From assembly GCA_948902155.1 (NCBI GenBank), contig CAQVQZ010000068.1:1-10036 (forward strand): DNA of 10,036 nt, given 5' to 3'. Positions 1 to 5,919 of the stretch are shown piece after piece. The translations under genes were made by a program, and so were the position numbers. A model generated the notes under the pieces. The model did not search any database. It worked only from the letters and a program-made list of their open reading frames with translations, and had not been told where the DNA came from. The first letter of the stretch is position 1; each line of letters opens with the position of its first letter. The DNA comes from an uncultured Oscillibacter sp. (GTDB taxonomy: Bacteria > Bacillota_A > Clostridia > Oscillospirales > Oscillospiraceae).

Positions 1-1496
1 GCGTCCGCCACCATCTGGGAATAGGCCGTGTCGCAGCCCTGGCCGATCTCCGTCTCGCCGGTCTGGAACTGGAGGGACCCGTCCTGGTTCACCACCATCC
101 GGCAGGAGGAGGATTCCAGGGAGATGGGCCACACGGCGGTATTGTACCAGAAGACCGCCAGCCCCACGCCCCGGCGCACCGGCCCGGTCTGATGTTGATA
201 CGCCTCCGCCTTCCGGAGGTAGTCCATCAGCTCTATGCCCTTGTCCATGCACTGATTGAACGTGTCGTGATACAGCTCGTTCTTGGAGAACCCGTCCACG
301 TAGCCCACGGGCATCAGGTTCTTCCGCCGGAACTCCAGGGGGGACATGCCGATGGCCTTGCAGATATCGTCGATGTGGCACTCCGCCGCGAACATGGCCT
401 GGGGGATGCCGTAGCCCCGCATGGCCCCGGCGGAGGGCCGGTTGGTGTACACCGTCCAACTGTCGCACTCCACGTTGGGGCAGGGATACAGCTGGGGGAA
501 AGCGTTCATGCCCTTGGCCACGATGCCGTGCCCGTGGGAGGCGTAAGCTCCCTGGTTGGAAAACGCCTCCAGCTTCCGGGCGACTAAGGACCCGTCGGGC
601 CGGACGTAGGAGATGATATGGGTCCGAATGGCATGGCGGACCCGGTTGGAGACAAAGGTCTCCTCCCGGCTGCACTCCAGCTTCACCAGCCGCCCGCCGA
701 CTTGCGTGGAGCACCAGGCGCACAAAGGCTCGTACAGCGCGTCCTGCTTATTGCCGAAGCCGCCGCCGATGTAAGGCTTGATGATGCGGACCTTGCCCCA
801 GGGGATGCCCAGGGCCTGCCCGACGACCCGCCGGACGATGTGGGGGATCTGGGTGGAGCTGACCACCACCACCCGCCCCGCCTCCTCGTAGGCAAAGCAC
901 CCGTGGTTTTCAATGTGGCAGTGCTGGACCGTGGGTGTGTCATACCAGCCCTCCACTTTGATCAGACCGGGCTCCTGCCGGGCGGTCTCATAGTCCCCCC
1001 GGCGGACATCGGAGTGGCCCAGGATGTTGTTTTTGTACTTCTCGTGGAGCTGGGGCGCGCCGTCCTTCATGGCCTCCTGCACATCCAGGACAAAGGGCAG
1101 CTCCTCGTATTCCACCCGGATGGCCCGGACGGCCTGCCCGGCGGCGATCTCGTCCTCGGCGATGACCACGGCCACCTCGTCGCCGTAGTAGCGCACGTGC
1201 CGGTTCAGCAGCTTCCGGTCCGCCACGTCCTGGTGATGGGGGTCCGTGGACCAGGGATGCCCTGCCGTGGGAAACTCGATGTCCGGCACGTCGAAGCAGG
1301 TCAAAACCTTCACCACTCCAGGAACGGCCTCCGCCCCGGAGACATCGACGGACTTCACAAATCCGTGGGCGATGGTGGAGTGGCAGATTTTCACGATCAG
1401 CGCGCTGCGGTCGCAAAGGTCGTCCATATACTTGGCCCGGCCCGTAGCCTTCTCATAGGCGTCCACCCGCCGCACGCTTTGACCGACGCATTTCAT
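1..1496 (-). CDS. xdhA: Xanthine dehydrogenase molybdenum-binding subunit XdhA (3' end off the left edge)
   Basis: Large Mo-cofactor subunit of a multi-subunit xanthine dehydrogenase, which hydroxylates hypoxanthine or xanthine to urate in purine breakdown in the cytoplasm. The frame starts at ATG 1496-1494 (MKCVGQSVRRVDAYEKATG) after a strong AAAGGAGGG site about 6 nt upstream, and stays open to the edge: 498 codons, about two thirds of the roughly 750 residues usual for XdhA. Visible family motifs are the N-terminal small domain (about 1-140), GGGFGNKQD (244-252), GAMRGYG (357-363, with the conserved Arg) and GQG (485-487). The catalytic Glu region would lie beyond the window. There is no [2Fe-2S] or FAD domain in the part seen, so separate FAD and Fe-S subunits (xdhB, xdhC) are expected downstream, off the left edge; that is inference. 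It is transcribed divergently from mocA. Another purine or aldehyde hydroxylase specificity cannot be excluded. Confidence 0.9.
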   Translation of the reverse strand, partial: MKCVGQSVRRVDAYEKATGRAKYMDDLCDRSALIVKICHSTIAHGFVKSVDVSGAEAVPGVVKVLTCFDVPDIEFPTAGHPWSTDPHHQDVADRKLLNRHVRYYGDEVAVVIAEDEIAAGQAVRAIRVEYEELPFVLDVQEAMKDGAPQLHEKYKNNILGHSDVRRGDYETARQEPGLIKVEGWYDTPTVQHCHIENHGCFAYEEAGRVVVVSSTQIPHIVRRVVGQALGIPWGKVRIIKPYIGGGFGNKQDALYEPLCAWCSTQVGGRLVKLECSREETFVSNRVRHAIRTHIISYVRPDGSLVARKLEAFSNQGAYASHGHGIVAKGMNAFPQLYPCPNVECDSWTVYTNRPSAGAMRGYGIPQAMFAAECHIDDICKAIGMSPLEFRRKNLMPVGYVDGFSKNELYHDTFNQCMDKGIELMDYLRKAEAYQHQTGPVRRGVGLAVFWYNTAVWPISLESSSCRMVVNQDGSLQFQTGETEIGQGCDTAYSQMVAD

Positions 1497-1534
1497 AAAA
1501 AACCCTCCTTTTGTTCGATTTTGGAATTTGAAAC

Positions 1535-1557
1535 CCGAACGGGAACGTCCCAATCGG
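1535..1557. promoter_or_regulatory. Imperfect 23-bp inverted repeat upstream of xdhA (candidate operator)
   Basis: The 23 bases have dyad symmetry about position 1546: CCGA/TCGG outer arms and GGGA/TCCC inner arms, 8 of 11 pairs matching. It lies about 40 bp before the xdhA start codon, where an operator or a leader hairpin could act. No clear -10/-35 pair for xdhA is visible around it. Regulator unknown. Confidence 0.35.
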
Positions 1558-1632
1558 AGATTTTCAAACAAGGCCAGTCACCGGCAGACGTTCCATATCC
1601 AGCCCTTCTACCGACAGGCCCTCGAATGCCTG

Positions 1633-1661
1633 TTTACATTCCAAGAAAAATAGACTATGAT
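1633..1661 (+). promoter_or_regulatory. Sigma-A type promoter of mocA
   Basis: TTTACA (1633-1638), a 17-bp spacer, then TATGAT (1656-1661): each hexamer differs from consensus at one position and the spacing is ideal. The predicted transcript would start near 1668, giving a leader of about 27 nt before the TTG start codon of mocA. A short inverted repeat, GAATG (1624-1628) / CATTC (1637-1641), straddles the -35 box. Confidence 0.75.
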
Positions 1662-1694
1662 ATTTCATATCCCCACTAAAGGACGTGTATAATC

Positions 1695-2279
1695 TTGCAT
1701 AAACTCGGCTGTGTAATCATGGCGGCGGGAAACGCCCGCCGCTTCGGGCAAAACAAGCTTGCCGCGGAAGTACAGGGCCGGAGCCTGATCCGCCGCACCC
1801 TGGAAGCGGTCCCGGCGGAGCGGTTCCACCGGGTGGCCGTAGTGAGCCAGTACCCGGAAATTCTGTCTCTGGCGGAGTCCTTCCGCTTCGCCGCCCTCCG
1901 GAACGAACACCCGGACCTGGGCGTCAGCCACACCATCTCCCTGGGCCTGGGAGCCCTAGCGGACTGCGGCGGCGCGCTGTTCCTGGTCAGCGACCAGCCC
2001 CTTTTGCGGCGGCAAAGCGTCGAGGCCCTGGTGGAGCTGTGGCAGTCCCACCCGTCCAAGATCGCCGCCCTGGCCCACAACGGCGTCCGTGGAAACCCCT
2101 GCCTCTTCCCCGCCCGCTTCTTCCCGGAGCTGCTGGCCCTGGAAGGGGACCGGGGCGGAAACGCCGTCATCCGCTGCCACGAAGAGGACCTGCTTCTTCT
2201 GGAAGTCCCCCCCGAAGAATTGGCAGACGTAGATACGCGGGAAAACCTGGAAATACTGAACGCAAAGAGTGAAGAGTGA
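1695..2279 (+). CDS. mocA: Molybdenum cofactor cytidylyltransferase, MocA/YgfJ family
   Basis: Transfers CMP from CTP to Mo-molybdopterin, giving the cytosine dinucleotide cofactor of xanthine-dehydrogenase-type hydroxylases; a soluble 194-residue enzyme of the usual size. Motifs seen: nucleotide loop VIMAAGNARRFGQNK (7-21), GVSHTISLG (76-84), metal-binding SDQP (99-102), RGNPCLF (132-138), GDRGGN (151-156) and the terminal DVDTREN (178-184). The start is TTG at 1695: an in-frame TAA at 1677-1679 leaves no upstream ATG or GTG, and the next ATG (1719) would remove the first beta strand. AAAGGA (1678-1683) is a plausible, slightly distant ribosome binding site. The stop codon falls inside a heptad repeat, so the last residues (KSEE) are repeat-encoded. 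It sits between two Mo hydroxylases, its likely clients. The YgfJ subfamily is the one linked to selenium-dependent hydroxylases. Confidence 0.9.
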   Translation: MHKLGCVIMAAGNARRFGQNKLAAEVQGRSLIRRTLEAVPAERFHRVAVVSQYPEILSLAESFRFAALRNEHPDLGVSHTISLGLGALADCGGALFLVSDQPLLRRQSVEALVELWQSHPSKIAALAHNGVRGNPCLFPARFFPELLALEGDRGGNAVIRCHEEDLLLLEVPPEELADVDTRENLEILNAKSEE

Positions 2280-2293
2280 AGAGTGGAGAGTGA
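2266..2293 (+). repeat. Four tandem AGAGTGA heptamers at the 3' end of mocA
   Basis: Units at 2266-2272, 2273-2279, 2280-2286 (AGAGTGG) and 2287-2293. The first two encode the last residues and the stop of mocA. The array is purine-rich on the sense strand and immediately precedes the terminator. Confidence 0.85.
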
Positions 2294-2298
2294 AGATT

Positions 2299-2329
2299 CA
2301 GAGGGTAGGAACACCCTCTGTTTCTTTTT
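2299..2329 (+). terminator. Rho-independent terminator of mocA
   Basis: Perfect 8-bp stem CAGAGGGT (2299-2306) / ACCCTCTG (2313-2320) with a 6-nt loop, followed directly by TTTCTTTTT (2321-2329). It lies 20 nt after the mocA stop. Confidence 0.85.
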
Positions 2330-2415
2330 ACCCGAAAAACCCTCTATCTCTCCATCAATCTCCGAAACCTTCGTAACAAACCACCCAAAAAGGGTCCCGA
2401 GGCGCTTCAAAGCCC

Positions 2416-2483
2416 TTCGGTCCACCGCACCATCGCCTCGGCTCCCTCTTCGGGGCCCCCGCAAAATCGAAGATTTTGTGGGG
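2416..2483 (+). repeat. Dispersed repeat part A, copy 1 (68 bp, ends in a CAAAATC/GATTTTG hairpin)
   Basis: Aligns without gaps to 6863-6930: 60 of 68 positions are identical and most differences are transitions. It ends in a hairpin with CAAAATC and GATTTTG arms around GAA. Just before it, CCGAGGCG (from about 2397) and CGCCTCGG (to about 2441) can also pair. Part B follows after 7 nt. Confidence 0.8.
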
Positions 2484-2490
2484 AAAGGAG

Positions 2491-2559
2491 GAAGGAATGG
2501 AGCGGGTGGAGTTTTCGCCGTCAGGCGGAAACGGAACAGAGCGGAATTTCTTCCGACGC
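2491..2559 (+). repeat. Dispersed repeat part B, copy 1
   Basis: Starts GAAGGAATGGAGCGGG and matches 5848-5915, with a 3-nt length difference in the central loop. The outer arms GGAAGGAAT / ATTTCTTCC pair with one G-T wobble. The inner hairpin is CGCC-GTCA-GGCG, where the other copy has CACCGC-CCC-GCGGTG. Confidence 0.75.
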
Positions 2560-2576
2560 AGCCGCAGCCGGGAAAT

Positions 2577-2655
2577 TTCGCGCCTGCGGGCGCGACCAAT
2601 GGGCTCCGCCCCTTGGAACCCCGCAGCCTTTGAAAAGGCTGGCGAAACTTTTTTT
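2577..2655 (+). repeat. Two hairpins ending in a T-run downstream of repeat part B
   Basis: TCGCGCC and GGCGCGA arms (about 2578-2595), then CAGCCTTT-GA-AAAGGCTG (2624-2641) followed after 7 nt by seven T (2649-2655). The second hairpin resembles a terminator on the plus strand, though the T-run is distant. On the minus strand it lacks a T-run, so it is not a clear terminator for the dehydrogenase gene that ends at 2710. Confidence 0.45.
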
Positions 2656-2709
2656 CTGCGCTCCGCTTCCCCCCTGTGGAGGAAATCGCATCACCCGGGA
2701 CTCCCCGCC

Positions 2710-5259
2710 TCACTTTCTCGCATAAGGCGTCCCCTCCAGCGGCAGCGCCGTCCGCCGCTTCCCATCGAACCGGAAATAAGCGTCCGCGATAGCCGGAGCG
2801 GTGGGAATGGACGTGATCTCCCCGATGCCGATGGCCCCGCAGGCCACGTCCAGCCCCTCTTTCTCCACGATGATAGGCGTGATCTCCGGAACCTGATTCG
2901 CCCGGAACAGCCCCAGCGTGCCGAATTTCACATTGGGCTTGCAATCCTCCAGGGGATACCGCTCCGTCAGAGCGTAGCCCATGGACATCACCACACCGCC
3001 CTCGATCTGCCCCTCCACCGACAGGGGGTTCACCGCCCTGCCCACGTCATGGGCGGCCACGATCTGCTTCAGCTTCCCGTCGTCGTCCAGAATGCAGACC
3101 TGGGTAGCATAACCATAAGCGATATGGCTGACCGGATTGGGCACGTCGGCCCCCAGTGGGTCCGTCTTTCCCAGATACTCGCCCCGGAACTCCCGTCCGT
3201 TCAGGGAGGCCAGTCCCCCCTCTTCCAGCGCCGCCCGCAAGCCCTCGCAGGCCCGGCGGCACGCCTCGCCGGTAAACAGCGTCTGCCGGGACCCGGAGGT
3301 AGTGCCGGAGTCCGGCGCGGAATATGTATTGGACCGCTCGTAAACCACGTCCTCATGCCGGACCCCCGTCTGGTCGCACACCATCTGGGTCAGCACGGTG
3401 CCCAGCCCCTGGCCGATGCAGGAGGCCCCGGCGAAGATATGGACCTTCCCGTCCTCCACCGTCAGCCGGACCCGCCCTGTGTCCGGGATGCCCACGCCTA
3501 CGCCCGCGTTCTTCATGGCGCAGGCGATTCCGGCAAATTTCGCTTTCTCATAGTAAGGCTTCACCGCCTCCAGCGTCTCCGCCAATCCGGTGGACGCGTC
3601 CACGATCTGTCCGTTGGGCAGCTCCTGCCCCGGCCGGATGGCGTTCCGCCACCGAATCTCCCAGGGGCTGATGCCCACCACGTCCGCCATCCGGTTCAGC
3701 AAACTCTCGATGCAGAAGCAGGTCTGGGTCACGCCGAAGCCCCGGAAAGCCCCGGCGGGGGGATTGTTGGTGTACCAGGCCCATCCGTCAATCTCGAAAT
3801 TCTGGTAGTTGTAAGGCCCCGCCGCGTGGGTACAGGCCCGCTCCAGCACCGGCCCGCCCAGGGACGCGTAAGCCCCCGTGTCCGCCACGACCTTGGCCTT
3901 TACCCCCTGGATGACGCCGTTTTCATCGCAGCCCAGGGTAAACTCCATCTCCATCGGGTGCCGCTTGGGGTGAATCAAAATGCTCTCCGCCCGGCTGAGC
4001 TTCACCTTCACCGGCCGTTTCGTCAGGTACGCAACCAGCGCCGCGTGGTGCTGGACGGTCACGTCCTCTTTCCCGCCGAAGCCGCCGCCCACCAGGCAGT
4101 TGCGGACCTTCACCAGCTCCGCCGGGAGGCCCAGCATCTCCATCGTCTCATGCTGGGTGTCATAAGCGCCCTGGTCCGTGGAGAGGATCATGGCCCCCTC
4201 CCCGTCGGGATAAGCCACGGCACACTCCGGCTCCAAAAAGGCGTGTTCCGTCCAGGGGGTGGAAAACGTCTCCGTCAGCACATGGGCGGACCGGGCGATA
4301 GCCGCTTCCGGGTCACCCCGCTGGATGTGCTTGTGGGCCAGCAGATTGCCCTCCCGGTGGACCAGCGGCGCGCCCTCCGCCATGGCCTCCTGGGGATTGC
4401 GCACCATGGGCAGCTCCTCGTATTCCACCCGCACCAGCGCCTTGGCCTTGGCCAGCGTCTCCTGGTCTTCCGTAGCGACGATGCAAATCGCGTCTCCCAG
4501 ATAATGCGTCACGCTGCCCACGGCGATCAAGGCGTCCCAATCCTGTTTCAGATGCCCCACCTTGATACTGCCCGGAATATCTTCGGCGGTAAACACCCCC
4601 GCCACGCCGGGCAGAGCCTTCGCCTCTTCCGTATGGATCGCCAGAACCCGTGCCCTGGGATAAGCGGCCCGGACGGCGGAAGCGTAAAGCATGCCCTCCA
4701 TGTAAACGTCGTCCGGATAAATCCCCGTGCCGGTGACTTTTTCCTCCACGTCCACCCGGGGCACCCTGGCCCCCAGGGACCAGTCCTCGGGGACCTCCGG
4801 CACCGCCCCGGCCCGCAGCAGCTCCGCCGCCAGCAGGATGGCGTCGATGATCTTCACATACCCGGTGCAGCGGCAGATGTTGTTCCGGATGGCGAAAGCC
4901 GCCTCTTCCCTGGAGGGGTTCAAATTCCCGTCCAGCAGCGCCTTGGCGCACATCACCATGCCGGGGATGCAGAAGCCGCACTGCACCGCCCCGGCCTGCC
5001 CAAAGGCATATGTATAGACCCGCTTCTCGAACTCCGTCAGCCCCTCCACGGTGAGAACGCTCTTCCCCTCCATCTTGTCGGTCTGGGGGATGCAGGCCCT
5101 GGCAGGCTTGCCGTCGATCAGCACCGTGCAGGTGCCGCACGCGCCCTCGCTGCATCCGTCCTTCACGGAAGTCAGCCGCAGCTCATCCCGCAGGAAGCGG
5201 ATCAATTTCTGATTCTTCTCCACGGATACAGGTTTGCCGTTTACGGTAAAAGCAGCCAT
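2710..5259 (-). CDS. Selenium-dependent xanthine dehydrogenase ([2Fe-2S] and Mo domains fused)
   Basis: An 849-residue molybdenum hydroxylase that oxidises xanthine or a related purine, passing electrons from the Mo centre through two iron-sulfur clusters. Residues 1-80 form a plant-type ferredoxin domain (C36, C41, C44, C56). Residues 81-150 carry the second cluster (C94, C97, C129, C131). The Mo domain follows from about 165: GGGFGGKED (391-399), GAFRGFG (503-509, Arg506), GQG (616-618) and GIGE (811-814) with the catalytic Glu814. There is no FAD domain, and length and layout match the Se-dependent XDH family (TIGR03311), which carries selenium as a labile Mo ligand rather than selenocysteine. 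That assignment rests on recognition, not a search. The start is ATG 5259-5257 with AAGGAG about 6 nt upstream; a longer frame from 5334 would translate the promoter leader and operator. It converges on mocA. No clear terminator follows its TGA at 2710. Confidence 0.88.
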   Translation of the reverse strand: MAAFTVNGKPVSVEKNQKLIRFLRDELRLTSVKDGCSEGACGTCTVLIDGKPARACIPQTDKMEGKSVLTVEGLTEFEKRVYTYAFGQAGAVQCGFCIPGMVMCAKALLDGNLNPSREEAAFAIRNNICRCTGYVKIIDAILLAAELLRAGAVPEVPEDWSLGARVPRVDVEEKVTGTGIYPDDVYMEGMLYASAVRAAYPRARVLAIHTEEAKALPGVAGVFTAEDIPGSIKVGHLKQDWDALIAVGSVTHYLGDAICIVATEDQETLAKAKALVRVEYEELPMVRNPQEAMAEGAPLVHREGNLLAHKHIQRGDPEAAIARSAHVLTETFSTPWTEHAFLEPECAVAYPDGEGAMILSTDQGAYDTQHETMEMLGLPAELVKVRNCLVGGGFGGKEDVTVQHHAALVAYLTKRPVKVKLSRAESILIHPKRHPMEMEFTLGCDENGVIQGVKAKVVADTGAYASLGGPVLERACTHAAGPYNYQNFEIDGWAWYTNNPPAGAFRGFGVTQTCFCIESLLNRMADVVGISPWEIRWRNAIRPGQELPNGQIVDASTGLAETLEAVKPYYEKAKFAGIACAMKNAGVGVGIPDTGRVRLTVEDGKVHIFAGASCIGQGLGTVLTQMVCDQTGVRHEDVVYERSNTYSAPDSGTTSGSRQTLFTGEACRRACEGLRAALEEGGLASLNGREFRGEYLGKTDPLGADVPNPVSHIAYGYATQVCILDDDGKLKQIVAAHDVGRAVNPLSVEGQIEGGVVMSMGYALTERYPLEDCKPNVKFGTLGLFRANQVPEITPIIVEKEGLDVACGAIGIGEITSIPTAPAIADAYFRFDGKRRTALPLEGTPYARK

Positions 5260-5314
5260 AAAAAACTCCTTGTCCCCGTGCCCGCCCTCGGTCCCACGGT
5301 GATGTTTCGTTTTC

Positions 5315-5332
5315 GGAAAGGTCGACCTTTCC
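5315..5332. promoter_or_regulatory. Perfect 18-bp palindrome, operator site 1 of the Se-XDH promoter
   Basis: GGAAAGGTCGACCTTTCC is fully self-complementary. It lies just downstream of the expected transcription start (about +4 to +21) on the minus strand, a typical repressor position. It shares the core AAGGTCGACC with the site centred 35 bp away. Confidence 0.6.
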
Positions 5333-5342
5333 ATTCTTGTAC

Positions 5343-5371
5343 ATTATATATGAAGGTCGACCAATAATCAA
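5343..5371 (-). promoter_or_regulatory. Sigma-A type promoter of the Se-dependent xanthine dehydrogenase gene
   Basis: On the minus strand: TTGATT (5371-5366), a 17-bp spacer, then a perfect TATAAT (5348-5343). Transcription should start near 5336, giving a leader of about 77 nt before ATG 5259. One GGTCGACC palindrome lies inside the spacer and another over the initial transcribed region. Confidence 0.75.
5353..5362. promoter_or_regulatory. AAGGTCGACC, operator site 2 in the Se-XDH promoter spacer
   Basis: The 8-bp palindrome GGTCGACC (5355-5362) repeats the core of the 18-bp site at 5315-5332 and falls between the -35 and -10 boxes. A protein bound here would block RNA polymerase. The regulator is not in the window. 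Confidence 0.55.
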
Positions 5372-5506
5372 GCACACTTTTGTCATATCGTTATTCTTTT
5401 TCTAACCTAACGCTAATTCGCAGCGCCTCCCACCGCCGCGCCCATGTCATTCCGCCAAAGAAACCCCCATGTACCTCCCAAATTCCCCATCCGTTCATCC
5501 CCGGCG

Positions 5507-5637
5507 TTTGCAGAAGCGCGGGCGGCTGACAGCCGCCCCTACAGCGGTGGACCATCGATAGACGGTCCAGATTTGAAGCGTTCTATCGATAGGACTGGAA
5601 CGTAGGGGCGATGATCAATCGCCCGCTCCTCCGCAAA
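5507..5637. repeat. 131-bp MITE-like element with 36-bp imperfect terminal inverted repeats
   Basis: The outer arms 5507-5542 and 5602-5637 are inverted repeats without gaps, 27 of 36 positions matching. Both begin TTTGC at the outer end and finish CGCCCCTAC at the inner end. Inside is a second inverted pair, ATCGATAGA (5554-5562) and TCTATCGAT (5582-5590). No open frame of note and no obvious target-site duplication. This could be a non-autonomous mobile element or a large REP-like hairpin. Confidence 0.65.
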
Positions 5638-5666
5638 TGTCGTGGCCAGCGGAGAAAACCTTCCGT

Positions 5667-5703
5667 CACCGCCTTCGGCGGTGCCAGTTCCCTTTTCAAG
5701 GGA
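5667..5703. repeat. Double hairpin repeat (CACCGCC/GGCGGTG and TCCCTT/AAGGGA)
   Basis: Two adjacent perfect hairpins with TTC loops: CACCGCC-TTC-GGCGGTG (5667-5683) and TCCCTT-TTC-AAGGGA (5689-5703). It resembles small repeats I associate with cluster IV clostridial genomes; that memory is unchecked. Confidence 0.55.
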
Positions 5704-5722
5704 GCCAACATGGTGGTGTGCC

Positions 5723-5744
5723 TAACCTAATGACATTAGCTAAC
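5723..5744. repeat. AATG-A-CATT palindrome family, copy a
   Basis: TAACCTAATGACATTAGC continues into TAAC. The core CTAATG-A-CATTAG is a perfect inverted repeat. Related copies lie at 6852-6869, 7015-7035 and, inside a coding frame, 9980-10000. Confidence 0.6.
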
Positions 5745-5760
5745 GCCCTTCCCTTTTATT

Positions 5761-5804
5761 CCTTGTCCCTTATCCTTCGTCTTTCGTCTCCCCCGTCCCC
5801 CGTC
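5761..5804 (-). repeat. Degenerate purine heptad array downstream of thiN
   Basis: Read on the minus strand, six 7-bp units: GACGGGG twice (5804-5791), a 2-nt slip, then GACGAAA, GACGAAG, GATAAGG and GACAAGG (5788-5761). It lies 3' of thiN with purines on the sense strand, mirroring the AGAGTGA array at the end of mocA. Confidence 0.55.
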
Positions 5805-5813
5805 CTCTCCCCC

Positions 5814-5837
5814 GCTCAAAATCAGCAGATTTTGAGC
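5814..5837. repeat. CAAAATC/GATTTTG hairpin beside repeat part B copy 2
   Basis: Perfect 10-bp stem GCTCAAAATC-AGCA-GATTTTGAGC. It corresponds to the terminal hairpin of part A (2416-2483) and again directly precedes part B. On the minus strand it lies 35 nt past the thiN stop but has no T-run, so it is a weak terminator candidate. Confidence 0.7.
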
Positions 5838-5841
5838 TGAA

Positions 5842-5919
5842 GCGGCAGAAGGAATGGAGCGGGCGGAGTCCTCACCGCCCCGCGGTGGGGACGGAGCAGA
5901 GCGGAATTTCTTCTGCCGC
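5842..5919. repeat. Dispersed repeat part B, copy 2, overlapping the 3' end of thiN
   Basis: Arms GCGGCAGAAGGAAT (5842-5855) and ATTTCTTCTGCCGC (5906-5919) pair over 14 bp with one G-T wobble. Inside is CACCGC-CCC-GCGGTG. It encodes the last 15 residues and the stop codon of thiN on the minus strand. Confidence 0.8.

Noticed and set aside
618..1679. A 353-codon plus-strand open frame opposite xdhA
   Set aside because: Shadow of xdhA; no recognisable domain, and it crosses the mocA promoter region.
1676..2944. A 422-codon minus-strand open frame over mocA and the following gap
   Set aside because: Antisense to mocA, then runs through repeats; composition is Arg/Ser/Pro-rich and no ribosome binding site was seen.
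2710..5334. Longer Se-type dehydrogenase starting at 5334 (25 extra residues)
   Set aside because: The extension lies in the leader and operator palindrome; the ATG at 5259 has a proper ribosome binding site and gives the normal ferredoxin-like N-terminus.
2476..5367. A 963-codon plus-strand open frame opposite the Se-type dehydrogenase
   Set aside because: Its product is Pro/Gly/Arg/His-rich with no family features, while the opposite strand encodes a complete enzyme with all motifs. It is a GC-rich antisense shadow.
5814..5837. Rho-independent terminator of thiN
   Set aside because: The stem is strong, but on the minus strand it is followed by G-rich rather than T-rich sequence, and the same hairpin occurs as part of a dispersed repeat.
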